22,544 nucleotides of DNA from positions 1 through 22,544 of IMG/VR virus record IMGVR_UViG_3300037264_002206, one strand, 5' to 3'. Source of the DNA: a virus. Both the position numbers and the translations under genes were made by a program. This document shows, piece by piece, positions 1 to 7,315 of this stretch. Numbering within the stretch: position 1 is the stretch's first letter; each line of letters starts with the position of its first letter. The notes under the pieces were generated by a model that was given only the letters and a program-made list of their open reading frames with translations, was not told the origin of the DNA and searched no databases.

Positions 1-828
1 CCGCTCGGCGCGGGCGACCTGTTGGAATACTCAAACGGATGGCGGGTCGTTACTGCAGCCGGCGCGTTGCTCGGTCTAGGACCGACGGGAGCGACGGGGC
101 CAACAGGCCCTACTGGGCCAACGGGCGCCACGGGGCCGACCGGGCTAACCGGACCTATCACGCGATTCGACACCACGCACAGCCCGGCGGCGCTCTATCA
201 TTTCAACGAAAGTCTGATCGACAGTTCTGGCAACAGCCTAGATCTGACGGGGGGATCTCCCATTTACCGAGAGGTTTGGCCGAACGTCGTTGGCATGGTC
301 AGTGGAACGCCAAACCGCGGCGGCGTATCTGATGCCAGCCTTCGGATCTTCGGTGCGCTGACCGTGCAGGCGTTGCTCGTGATGCGAGGAACGCCTATCA
401 ACGCGTACGTTGCTGCGTTCGACGGTGCGGGGGAGCTCGAGGCCGCCAACTATGCATGGGCGTTGAGACTGACGTCACAAGACGCCCTCTACTATTTTAG
501 CGAGAGCGGTCTCGGAACCAACGCAGATTTCACATCAACCGGCAACGTAAAAAAATTGCCGGTGTTGGGCGTGCCGTTCCTGGCAGCATTCACACGCACC
601 GCGGGAGGTGTGGTCAAGTTCTACTTGAATGGGTTGCAATTCGGTGACGACAGTGGTGCGTTGACTGCGCCTACTGGTGCAACAACCAGCCAACTAGCGA
701 TCAACGATTCGGGGGCGGGTTTCGCCGAAATCTTCGGGCTAAAGATTGTGGCGGCAAGATTGAACGCCGCGGAAATGAAAGCCGAATACAATCGAACGCT
801 AGGCACGCAGTTCGGAACTTTGCCGTGA
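1..828 (+). CDS. Collagen-like / LamG-like phage appendage protein (5' partial)
   Basis: The reading frame is open to the left edge, so the gene begins upstream; the TTG at 22 is only the first possible start inside the window. After a short lead comes a collagen-like run of Gly-Pro-Thr and Gly-Ala-Thr triplets (about bases 79-156). The rest reads as a laminin-G/concanavalin-like beta sandwich: an ALYHFNE strand followed by DSSGN, a later VKFYLNG strand, and a closing LNAAEMKAEYNRTLG helix typical of LamG_3 domains. Collagen-like triplets in phage proteins normally form trimeric stalks, and LamG folds bind carbohydrate, so a trimeric surface or receptor-binding fibre is the likely role. It lies just upstream of head morphogenesis genes, so it could decorate the head or neck rather than the tail tip. 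Domain reading is fairly sure; location on the virion is inference. Confidence 0.75.
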   Translation, partial: PLGAGDLLEYSNGWRVVTAAGALLGLGPTGATGPTGPTGPTGATGPTGLTGPITRFDTTHSPAALYHFNESLIDSSGNSLDLTGGSPIYREVWPNVVGMVSGTPNRGGVSDASLRIFGALTVQALLVMRGTPINAYVAAFDGAGELEAANYAWALRLTSQDALYYFSESGLGTNADFTSTGNVKKLPVLGVPFLAAFTRTAGGVVKFYLNGLQFGDDSGALTAPTGATTSQLAINDSGAGFAEIFGLKIVAARLNAAEMKAEYNRTLGTQFGTLP

Positions 829-865
829 GCGCGCTGACCGCTGCAGAAATGTCAGTGCACGCTTG

Positions 866-1990
866 ATGGCGACAGCCCGCACCCCGCGAGTCACGACGCG
901 CCGTCAGCGCACGTCAGCCCACGGAGACGGTCCGCGCGCGCCGATGTACCTGGTGCGCATGGTGCAGGCCAGAGTGCTGAAACAGATCGACGAATTCATC
1001 GATCGATTGGTGCGCGCGCTCGAGCCGGAGCTGCGCAAGCGATTTCTGCATCTGGACGCGGACAAGCGCAGCCCAATCACGCTCGCACGCAAGACGCTGA
1101 AGAGTCTTGGGCAGATTGACGACACCTTTCGACCGGAGACGCTAAAAGGCCTCCGCGCTTCGGAGGAGTTCCGTGCCACAGGGCGGACGTCCAAGGCGTT
1201 CGACCGCGCCGAGCACGAGACTGGCATCAGAGTGGCTGTCGAGCGCGACGGCAATCTTGTTCTACGCAGTGGCAGCCATCGCTTCAAGGTCGCCAAAGAA
1301 CTCGGTCTGGACAGCATTTGGGGAACAGTCGTGGACGCCAGTACCGGACGTGTGTTGTTCGTGGGAGACATCCCGCTGAAGGCTGCCGCGCAGGCGGCCG
1401 CGCCGCCGTTGCCGGCCAGCATCGTAAAACTGTTCGAAACCGGCCCGATTCCCGTCAGTGCTGAATGGCTGCGTGCGACGTTCCGCGTCATCGACCATCA
1501 GGCATCTACGGATCTGAATCGCGTCATCGGTGTGCCGACCCGTGAAGTGCTGTCGAACGCACATGAACTTGAGCGAAAGTGGGTTCGCGCTAACACAGAC
1601 TTGATCAAGCTGCCGGAGAAGGCTCGTCGCGAAATCGAAGCGATCGTGACCGACCCCATCAAGCAGGGCCGTCGCGTGGAGGAGATTCGCAAAGAGATTC
1701 AGGAGCGGCTCGGCGTCACGCGCTCGCGCGCGGAAACCAACGCACGCAGTCAGACACTTCGAACATATGGCCAGATCCAGGAGGAACGGCAGCGCGCGGC
1801 CGGCATCGAGGAGTACGTGTGGAGCACGTCTGAAGATGAACGGGTACGGCCGGACCACGCAGACCTGGACGGAACTACGCAGAGGTGGGATAGTCCGCCG
1901 GTGGTGGACAAGCGTACTGGCCGCCGCGAGCACCCAGGCTTCGACTATAACTGCCGTTGCGCGGCGGTGCCGGTGCTGACGGATGACTGA
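866..1990 (+). CDS. Phage head morphogenesis protein, Mu gpF / SPP1 gp7-like (minor capsid)
   Basis: A 374-residue protein whose C-terminal third carries the Mu F / SPP1 gp7 pattern: a helical region with RAETNARSQTLRTYGQIQE, then YVWSTSEDERVRPDHADLDG, then a Trp, and a closing HPGFDYNCRCAAVPVL. These Asp/His and C-R-C elements mark the family, whose members sit near the portal and assist head assembly or enter with the DNA. The N-terminal two thirds are charged and helical, with a possible second domain around residues 95-180. ATG at 866 is preferred; a TTG lies directly before it at 863. No strong Shine-Dalgarno sequence is visible. The 3' end overlaps the next start by eight bases. In phages of this type the portal gene usually lies just upstream, which would place it to the left of this window. 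Confidence 0.85.
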   Translation: MATARTPRVTTRRQRTSAHGDGPRAPMYLVRMVQARVLKQIDEFIDRLVRALEPELRKRFLHLDADKRSPITLARKTLKSLGQIDDTFRPETLKGLRASEEFRATGRTSKAFDRAEHETGIRVAVERDGNLVLRSGSHRFKVAKELGLDSIWGTVVDASTGRVLFVGDIPLKAAAQAAAPPLPASIVKLFETGPIPVSAEWLRATFRVIDHQASTDLNRVIGVPTREVLSNAHELERKWVRANTDLIKLPEKARREIEAIVTDPIKQGRRVEEIRKEIQERLGVTRSRAETNARSQTLRTYGQIQEERQRAAGIEEYVWSTSEDERVRPDHADLDGTTQRWDSPPVVDKRTGRREHPGFDYNCRCAAVPVLTDD

Positions 1991-2210
1991 CCCCACCCCC
2001 GAGCAGCGACGGTGTTGCTATGAAATCGCGTGCTTCGTTGGCGTGTACGGACGGCCGCCGTCCACGCGCGAGCTCGCACGGCTGCTCGGGTGCAGGCAGT
2101 CCAGCGCCGTCAAGCGTCTGCGATACATGGCCAAGAAGGGCCTCGTGTCCGGCAGCGGCCGGACGTTGACTCCCCATTGCCCTGTGGCCGATCAGCCAGG
2201 GAACCGCTAG
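1983..2210 (+). CDS. LexA-type winged-helix DNA-binding protein, stand-alone (75 aa)
   Basis: The protein closely follows the N-terminal DNA-binding domain of LexA: a first helix around TPEQRRCCYEIACFV, a YGRPPSTRELARLLG segment that matches the GMPPTRAEIAQRLG helix-turn region of E. coli LexA, then a recognition-helix region QSSAVKRLRYMAKKGLV matching PNAAEEHLKALARKGVI. It stops soon after the expected wing, so there is no C-terminal autoprotease domain and no self-cleavage. The ATG at 1983 overlaps the end of the gpF-like gene by eight bases, indicating translational coupling and late expression. It might repress or tune phage genes, or occupy host SOS operators. The fold call is strong; the target is unknown. 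Confidence 0.8.
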   Translation: MTDPTPEQRRCCYEIACFVGVYGRPPSTRELARLLGCRQSSAVKRLRYMAKKGLVSGSGRTLTPHCPVADQPGNR

Positions 2211-2222
2211 CCTGCGAAGCTA

Positions 2223-3347
2223 GTGGCGCAGGTACAACGATTCGACGCAGGCAGACTCGACCGCACGAAGCGGACGGGTGCCGGCGGCGCACGCATGCCA
2301 GCCACCATCGCGCGCACGGGCGTCCAGACGTACCGCCGCGCGGACGGTACCGAGGTGCGCGAGTACCGCGCCCCGGACCAAGTCTTTTCGGCGGAGTCTC
2401 TTGCGACTCTCGGCGGCATCCCGATCACCATCGATCACCCGGGTGCCGTAACGCCGGCCAACTATCGGCAGCACGCCGTGGGCCATGTCAGCGACCTGCC
2501 AGCCGCGCGCAAGACGGACGCCTCCGCCGAGTGGGTGGAGGCGCAACTCATCGTGAACGACGGCGCGACGCTCGCGCGCATCGATGCCGGAGGCGACGTG
2601 CCCATCAGCATGGGCTACTCTGCGGACGTTGTGCCGCAACCCGGTGTTGCTCCGGACGGGCAACACTACGACGCCGTTCAAATGAATGTGCGTTTCAACC
2701 ATTTGGCGTTGTGGCCCGTAGGCGGACCACGCGCAGGTGCCGGGGCTCGTCTCCGGCTGGACTCCAAGGGAGACGAGATGCTCGGTGAATTCAAGCAGGA
2801 CGACGCGGGCGCCAAGCGCCTAATCAAGGTCGACGGAATCGATTGCGAGTTCGGCAGCGAGACGCATGTCTCCCTGCTCGAGCGCAACGTCAAGGCGCAG
2901 AGCGATCGCGCGGACGGCCTAGCCGCCGAGCTCGCGACGGCCAACACAGCCGCCGGCGACGCAAACGCCAAGCTGCTGGCGGCCAACACGGAGCTGACCG
3001 CGCTCAAGGCTCGCGACGTCAACGCGCTCGTTCAGGACGAACTCGACTTCCGCAGCAAGCACCTGCCGTTGCTCGACAAGGCGTACGACTTCACCGGCAA
3101 GACGCGCGACCAGGTTCGTGCTGATGCGCTCGGCGCAGAGCTGGCGGCCGAGGTCGCCAAGCAGCCAGAAGGTCAGCAACTCGGCTTTGCTAACGCGATG
3201 CTGAAGATCAAGCTCGACGCCGCCGGCACGCCCGCCAAGCCCACGCACACGCCCACGCCCACCGTCAAGACCGACGGCAGCGACAAGCCCAAGCGGCGCG
3301 ACCCCTACGGCGACGCCTACAAGGCCACGTTCCCGGGAGCCAAGTAA
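2223..3347 (+). CDS. DUF2213-type capsid maturation protease with C-terminal scaffold
   Basis: A 374-residue protein. Residues 1-175 fit the DUF2213 pattern: an N-terminal VQRFDAG strand, PATIARTGVQTYRRADGT, a PDQVFSAESLATLGG segment, ITIDHPG, GHVSD, ISMGYSADV and NHLAL. By analogy with His/Ser prohead proteases, His72 in DHPG and Ser129 in ISMGY are candidate catalytic residues; this is inference. Residues about 215-265 are an Ala/Leu-rich coiled coil typical of scaffolding, and the tail is Pro/Thr/Lys-rich. The layout fits a protease-scaffold fusion that templates the procapsid and then digests itself. The GTG at 2223 is preferred over ATG 2295 because the N-terminal strand and the TGVQTYRRADG context are conserved in the family. 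It lies just before the cement and major capsid genes, as expected. Confidence 0.8.
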   Translation: MAQVQRFDAGRLDRTKRTGAGGARMPATIARTGVQTYRRADGTEVREYRAPDQVFSAESLATLGGIPITIDHPGAVTPANYRQHAVGHVSDLPAARKTDASAEWVEAQLIVNDGATLARIDAGGDVPISMGYSADVVPQPGVAPDGQHYDAVQMNVRFNHLALWPVGGPRAGAGARLRLDSKGDEMLGEFKQDDAGAKRLIKVDGIDCEFGSETHVSLLERNVKAQSDRADGLAAELATANTAAGDANAKLLAANTELTALKARDVNALVQDELDFRSKHLPLLDKAYDFTGKTRDQVRADALGAELAAEVAKQPEGQQLGFANAMLKIKLDAAGTPAKPTHTPTPTVKTDGSDKPKRRDPYGDAYKATFPGAK

Positions 3348-3352
3348 AGATC

Positions 3353-4120
3353 ATGGCATCGTTCATCCAAACCACCGAAACTCTCGTTCGTCGGCAAGCC
3401 GGCGTTGTCTCGCGTCACGGTGCGCATCTCACGACTCGCGCGTTGAATCAAGCTGCCGGCTCAGCCGAAGGCTTGCTGCTCGCGCCGTCCGGCACGACCG
3501 GACTCGAGTGCATCGCGCCCACGACCGAGGCACTGGTCAAGTCCAGCGCGGGCTTCAGCGTGTTTCGCCCGCTCGCCGAAGACTTCGACGCGACCCATCA
3601 CTACGCGGACAACGAAGCCGTCGCGTTGATGGAAAACGGCCACATGTACGTGCTCTGCGAAGGCACGTGCGTCGCCAACCAGCCGGTGTACGCCCGCATC
3701 ACCAGCGACGGTGGTAGCAATACGGTGCTCGGCAAGGTCCTCGCTGGTTCGGACGTAGTGTCCGGTGGCGTGGTCATCACGCCCGATGCGAGTTTCGCCG
3801 CGGTCGTCTCGAGCTTCCAGATCGTGCTGAGCGACGGTCTCGTGACCGAGTCGTTCATCTTCACGTCCGACGCCACGCCGACCACGGCGGAAGTCGCCGC
3901 CGGCTTGGTGGCGCTCATCGACGCCAGCGCGAATTTCGCAGCGACCGGTACCGTGACCATTTCGATCACGAGCACAACGGGCGTTGTCGAGATCCTCTCG
4001 ATTGATGAGCGTTTGCCTGTGACCACGCCGGCCCGCGCGTTCCGAATCCCCGGCTGTTTCTTCGACGAGTCGCGCACCGGCGCCGGCCTGGTCGAGATTC
4101 GCCTGAACAAGGTCAACTGA
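3353..4120 (+). CDS. Capsid structural cement / decoration protein with inserted beta domain
   Basis: A 255-residue protein between the protease-scaffold and major capsid genes, the usual place of the cement (gp24-like or DUF2190-like) protein. Residues about 75-135 read as a small beta barrel: FRPLAEDFD, NEAVALMENGHMYVLCEG, NQPVYARITSDG and LGKVLAG, matching the family pattern of a conditioned strand followed by G-x-P-V-Y-x-R. Residues about 153-224 look like an insertion: a strand-rich stretch with a TPTTAEVAAGLVALIDAS helix, unlike the short cement proteins of related phages. The family strand pattern resumes with ARAFRIPGCFFDESRTG and ends VEIRLNKVN. It would bind the outside of the capsid lattice and stabilise it. 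ATG at 3353 follows the previous stop by five bases. Confidence 0.7.
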   Translation: MASFIQTTETLVRRQAGVVSRHGAHLTTRALNQAAGSAEGLLLAPSGTTGLECIAPTTEALVKSSAGFSVFRPLAEDFDATHHYADNEAVALMENGHMYVLCEGTCVANQPVYARITSDGGSNTVLGKVLAGSDVVSGGVVITPDASFAAVVSSFQIVLSDGLVTESFIFTSDATPTTAEVAAGLVALIDASANFAATGTVTISITSTTGVVEILSIDERLPVTTPARAFRIPGCFFDESRTGAGLVEIRLNKVN

Positions 4121-4150
4121 GCGCGTTGAAGGGAACCTCAAGGAAACATC

Positions 4151-5233
4151 ATGTTTGAATTTCGACTCGACGCAGACAGCCAGATTGATCTCGAGCACGC
4201 CAAACGCGCTCAGGCCCACGGTCTCACTCGCCTAGGCTATCCCGATTTCCGGCTGAAGCTGGACGAGGGCAGCATGGTGTTCACCGAGGACAGTTCGGTA
4301 CCCCTCGCTCGCGACCTGAACTTCGTGCTCGCGCATGTGCGGGACAACTACCGTCCGCTCAAGTGGGCACAAATCCTCAAGACCGTTGCGGTCCCGGATT
4401 GGGCGGAGAACTGGGAAGTCTCGCGCATCGTCGGTACGGGCGGCATCAAGCTGGCCGCGCAGCACGGCCCGCGAGACATCATCCGCGGCGACTTCAGCCG
4501 CACGTCCACCACGGGCAAGATGATCGAGCTCGTCAACGGGTACTACTACAGCACCCGTGAACTCGTGCGATACGCCAAGCTCGGCATCAACGCCGAGACT
4601 GAACGCGCGATGGCGCAGCAACAGGCCGCTGACGAGTTCCTCGATATGCTGGCCGCGACCGGATCCAGCGGCACGGACAACCCCGTCGCAGGACTCGGCT
4701 TCACCGGCCTCGGCAACAACGCGGACGTGGCGGGTTCGCTGGTGGTCGGCACGACCAAGGCTTCCACCAACACCAGCTGGACCACGGCTGTCGCCGCAGA
4801 CTTCCCTCTGGTCATCAAGGACCTGCACGCGCTGACGGACGCCGTGTACACCGCGTCCAAAGAACGGCGAAATGCGGACACGATCGTGATGCCGCTGGAC
4901 GAGTTCCAGGCCATCAACAGCCTGCGCCCGTCCAACTACGCGGACAACGTTCTGACTCGCTTCCAGGCGGAGTGGAACGCCAAGATCGGCCGCCAAGGCC
5001 GCATCATGGTGTGGGATCGCTTCGCGGCGCTGGGCACCATCTCGACGGGTCCGCGCGTCGCTGCCTTCGACAGCACGGACACGAACGTCGCATGCGTGAT
5101 GGTCGGCAAGACGTACGGCGTGGACCAGGTCTTGGAAGTCACCCGCGGCTTCGAGGCCAACGCTTCACTCGTCACGGGCGGCGTGCGCATTCTGGATCAG
5201 TCTGGTCTGCGCTACCTCGACCTCGACGCCTGA
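4151..5233 (+). CDS. Major capsid protein (DUF2184-like)
   Basis: A 360-residue protein of the expected size, placed after protease-scaffold and cement genes, with a clear Shine-Dalgarno sequence (AGGA at 4141-4144, six bases before ATG). Its pattern is that of the HK97-fold DUF2184 major capsid proteins: an N-arm with FTEDSSVPLARDLNFV, then IVGTGGIKLAAQHGPRDI and FSRTSTTGKMIELVNGYYY strands, the long helix STRELVRYAKLGINAETERA followed by MAQQQAADEFLDMLAATG, then a long domain with DTIVMPLDEFQAINSL and ending GGVRILDQSGLRYLDLDA. It forms the hexamers and pentamers of the head. A strong terminator follows about 100 bases downstream, consistent with an abundant product. Role is nearly certain from context and length; the precise family is a sequence reading. 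Confidence 0.85.
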   Translation: MFEFRLDADSQIDLEHAKRAQAHGLTRLGYPDFRLKLDEGSMVFTEDSSVPLARDLNFVLAHVRDNYRPLKWAQILKTVAVPDWAENWEVSRIVGTGGIKLAAQHGPRDIIRGDFSRTSTTGKMIELVNGYYYSTRELVRYAKLGINAETERAMAQQQAADEFLDMLAATGSSGTDNPVAGLGFTGLGNNADVAGSLVVGTTKASTNTSWTTAVAADFPLVIKDLHALTDAVYTASKERRNADTIVMPLDEFQAINSLRPSNYADNVLTRFQAEWNAKIGRQGRIMVWDRFAALGTISTGPRVAAFDSTDTNVACVMVGKTYGVDQVLEVTRGFEANASLVTGGVRILDQSGLRYLDLDA

Positions 5234-5335
5234 GCTTCACGCGCGCCCGTCCACATCATCGGAAAGTTCGATCAGGGCCGAGTACGGGCGCGCAATTCTT
5301 CGCAGAGAGTCCTCCAACACTTCGCGTAAGGGCAG

Positions 5336-5384
5336 ACGGCCCGGGCGGCACACCCTCCGGTGCTTCCCGGGCCGTCGGGTTTTT
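5336..5384 (+). terminator. Intrinsic (Rho-independent) terminator after the major capsid gene
   Basis: A perfect 10-bp GC-rich inverted repeat, ACGGCCCGGG (5336-5345) and CCCGGGCCGT (5366-5375), encloses a 20-base loop with a small inner hairpin CACC/GGTG (5351-5354 and 5359-5362). It is followed by CGGG and a run of five T (5380-5384). This is a classic intrinsic terminator. It should reduce transcription into the connector and tail genes relative to the capsid gene. The next start codon lies at 5387, two bases after the T run. Confidence 0.85.
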
Positions 5385-5386
5385 GA

Positions 5387-5692
5387 ATGACTGTCACAGC
5401 TGCTTCGTTTCTTCTGGCCAAGCCCGAGTTCGCGAAAGCGGGCACTGCGCAGATCGCGGCCGCGCTCGATTTTGCTGAACTGGAAACCAGCGACGAAGCG
5501 TTCGGTGACAGCCGCGACTACGCTGTGATTCTGAAGACGGCAGACATCCTGGCGCAATCTCCGGCAGGACGCGACGCGCGACTGATGCTCGCGCAGACCG
5601 GCGCGGCCACGACGTACGGAGTCGAGCGTCTGCGTCTGGACACAGTCGCCGCGCTCAGCGCCAGTAGGTTCGGGTCCTCGGAGAGCGAGTGA
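5387..5692 (+). CDS. Head-tail connector / adaptor protein (DUF4054-like)
   Basis: A 101-residue, mostly helical protein. The pattern KPEFAKAGTAQIAAALDFAE, then an acidic turn, then YAVILKTADILAQSPAGRDARL and a TTYGVERLRL segment follows DUF4054-type adaptors, where a helix bundle ends in SPxGxxARL and a tyrosine-containing strand. Such proteins form the ring below the portal. Its place after the capsid gene and before the gp10/gpG-like gene fits. The ATG at 5387 directly follows the terminator T run and has no visible Shine-Dalgarno sequence, which is unusual for this window. Its stop overlaps the next ATG by one base (TGATG). Confidence 0.6.
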   Translation: MTVTAASFLLAKPEFAKAGTAQIAAALDFAELETSDEAFGDSRDYAVILKTADILAQSPAGRDARLMLAQTGAATTYGVERLRLDTVAALSASRFGSSESE

Positions 5693-6135
5693 TGGCCGGT
5701 GGCGTCAAGGAAACGCGACGCGCGGCTCTGCCGATGCCCAAGCAGATCGAAATCACGATCGGTGTGCACGGCGATGACGGTGCCGCATCGCACGGCGAAG
5801 GTCTGACCGTCGCAGACGTCGCGACCTTCCACGAGTTCGGAACACCCACGGTGCCGATGCGTTCGTTCATCCGTGGGTGGGTCGACGAGAATCAGGCCTT
5901 CATTCGCGACACCCTGCAGAAGCAATTTGCGGCGGTCGCCGCCGGCAAGCGCCCTGCAGACATCGCTGCCGCGCGATGCGCGCTCGCGTTCGAAGGCGCC
6001 GTGAAGCAACGCATCAGCCGCAACATCCCCCCGCCGTTGGCTGCGAGCACCATCGCGCGCAAAGGTTCGAGCGTGGCATTGATCGACACCGGTCAGCTAC
6101 GCAACGCCGTTCGTGGTAAGGCGGAGGTGAAGTGA
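5692..6135 (+). CDS. Tail completion / neck protein (HK97 gp10- or Mu gpG-like)
   Basis: A 147-residue protein with hallmarks of the gp10/gpG neck family: a central [16 protein letters not shown] motif (the family HEFG-x-x-x-x-PARPF pattern), a long helix after it, and a C-terminal [13 protein letters not shown], equivalent to the L-x-D-T-G-x-L-x-x-S/A-I motif. These proteins join head and tail. ATG at 5692 shares one base with the preceding stop; a GTG at 5689 is an in-frame alternative. A strong Shine-Dalgarno sequence for the next gene (GGAGGTG, 6123-6129) lies inside its end. Confidence 0.75.
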   Translation: MAGGVKETRRAALPMPKQIEITIGVHGDDGAASHGEGLTVADVATFHEFGTPTVPMRSFIRGWVDENQAFIRDTLQKQFAAVAAGKRPADIAAARCALAFEGAVKQRISRNIPPPLAASTIARKGSSVALIDTGQLRNAVRGKAEVK

Positions 6136-6136
6136 C

Positions 6137-7315
6137 ATGGTAACGACACGCAACGGACGAGCGGCCATCGCCGCGAGCAAGGTGCAGAACAGCGCATGGC
6201 AACGCGTGCTGCAAGGCGGCCGCGGCGCGACCGGCCCGCAAGGGCCGCAAGGCATCGCGGGCACCGCAGCCGCGGCCGGCGCCACTGGTCCGCAAGGCCC
6301 CGCGGGAACAACGGGCCCCACAGGACCGACAGGCGCGGCCGGCGCCACCGGAGCGACGGGGCCCACAGGCGCGACCGGTGTCCTCGGCTCAACAGAACGT
6401 CAGCTCACGATCACGACTACTACGGATTGGACAGACTTAGATCTGGCGGCCACGTTCCCCGGCATCGTGACCGGCGATTGCATCACGATCGTCCTGCAAG
6501 CAAATCTCACGATCAATTCGATCACCCCGCCGTCGGCAAATTTTTGGTGCTTTTTCATCCTGCGAGACCAGAGCGGCGGAGACTTCTCGATCACGGTCAA
6601 AGACTCCGGCACAGGCAACGCGGATCACCGGTTCCGTACGCCGGGTCAGCCCTTCGGCGGCGCGGCGTTCGACTTCGTCATGCAGTCGGAGGAAGTGACT
6701 ACGACGTTCGTGTACACGGACACGTCCAACTCCTGGCGCATTATCTCTGGCGCGCGTGGAGCCATAGGCCCAACGGGACCGACGGGCGCAGCTGGCGCCA
6801 CCGGAGCGACGGGGCCCACAGGGGCTGCGGGCAGCTCATCGAAAGTGCAGTCGATCACGTCCAGCGTGGCGGCGACCGCTGCCACGACGAATCTGTCGTT
6901 CGGCAGCTACACCATGCAGGTCGCGGAGATGACCGCAGGTGCCGTGTTCCGATGCACAGGGCACATCACTCTCGTCAAGACCACGGACACGACCGTCGCA
7001 CCAATCTTCGAATTGCTGGTGAACGGCGTGGTCGTATGCACAGCCACTACTAGCAGCATTGGCAGCACCGCAGAGACTATCACCGGCATCGTGCATGCGT
7101 TCATGACGATCAAAACCACCGGGGGTGCAGGCACGCTCGATGCCGTGATCGGGTGGCCCATTTCTTTCCGTCAAGGCGACTCGTCCAATGACGCCGTCGC
7201 GGATGACGCGATCGACACGACGGTAACCCGCACCCTGGAGCTGCGCGTTCGGATGGCCGCCGCGGTCGCGGCCAACACGCTGACAGTGCGTCAGGGTTTT
7301 TACGAGAAGTTGTGA
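6137..7315 (+). CDS. Collagen-like phage fibre protein with two collagen stalks
   Basis: A 392-residue protein with a short basic/helical N-terminus (residues 1-27), a first collagen-like Gly-x-y stretch (about 30-84, interrupted at 43-47), a beta-rich globular domain (about 85-204), a second collagen-like stretch (205-233), and a C-terminal beta-rich domain (about 234-392) ending in [11 protein letters not shown]. The pattern stalk-knob-stalk-knob suggests a trimeric surface fibre. A strong Shine-Dalgarno sequence (GGAGGTG at 6123-6129, seven bases before ATG 6137) implies good translation. Its stop overlaps the PhoD-like gene start (GTGA), so the two are probably made together. It lies among neck genes, so it may be a neck or head fibre. 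The globular domains are not ones I can name. Confidence 0.75.
   Translation: MVTTRNGRAAIAASKVQNSAWQRVLQGGRGATGPQGPQGIAGTAAAAGATGPQGPAGTTGPTGPTGAAGATGATGPTGATGVLGSTERQLTITTTTDWTDLDLAATFPGIVTGDCITIVLQANLTINSITPPSANFWCFFILRDQSGGDFSITVKDSGTGNADHRFRTPGQPFGGAAFDFVMQSEEVTTTFVYTDTSNSWRIISGARGAIGPTGPTGAAGATGATGPTGAAGSSSKVQSITSSVAATAATTNLSFGSYTMQVAEMTAGAVFRCTGHITLVKTTDTTVAPIFELLVNGVVVCTATTSSIGSTAETITGIVHAFMTIKTTGGAGTLDAVIGWPISFRQGDSSNDAVADDAIDTTVTRTLELRVRMAAAVAANTLTVRQGFYEKL
6341..6369 (+). repeat. 29-bp direct repeat, copy 1 (collagen-encoding)
   Basis: This 29-base stretch, starting GGCGCCACCGGAGCGACGGG, occurs again exactly at 6794-6822 within the same gene. Flanking bases on the left are also similar over about 25 more positions. 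It encodes Gly-Ala-Thr and Gly-Pro-Thr triplets. Confidence 0.85.
6794..6822 (+). repeat. 29-bp direct repeat, copy 2 (collagen-encoding)
   Basis: Exact second copy of the 29 bases at 6341-6369, in the same reading frame 453 bases (151 codons) further on. Recombination between the copies would delete one knob and one stalk without breaking the frame. Confidence 0.85.

Noticed and set aside
79-156. Short tandem repeats that might suggest a CRISPR array or minisatellite
   Set aside because: The repeats are nine-base codon triplets for Gly-Pro-Thr/Gly-Ala-Thr in a coding frame, with no spacers; this is a collagen-like protein segment.
2030-2788. A 252-residue plus-strand frame across the LexA-like gene and DUF2213 gene
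   Set aside because: Arg-rich shadow; it would overlap two genes with clear family patterns.
5234-5335. Possible promoter between the capsid gene and the terminator
   Set aside because: I see no convincing -35/-10 pair in this GC-rich stretch, and a promoter upstream of the terminator would be of little use to the genes beyond it.
6196-7053. A 285-residue plus-strand frame inside the collagen-like fibre gene
   Set aside because: It is the alternative reading of the same DNA, very Arg/His-rich. The fibre frame has a strong ribosome binding site and collagen pattern.
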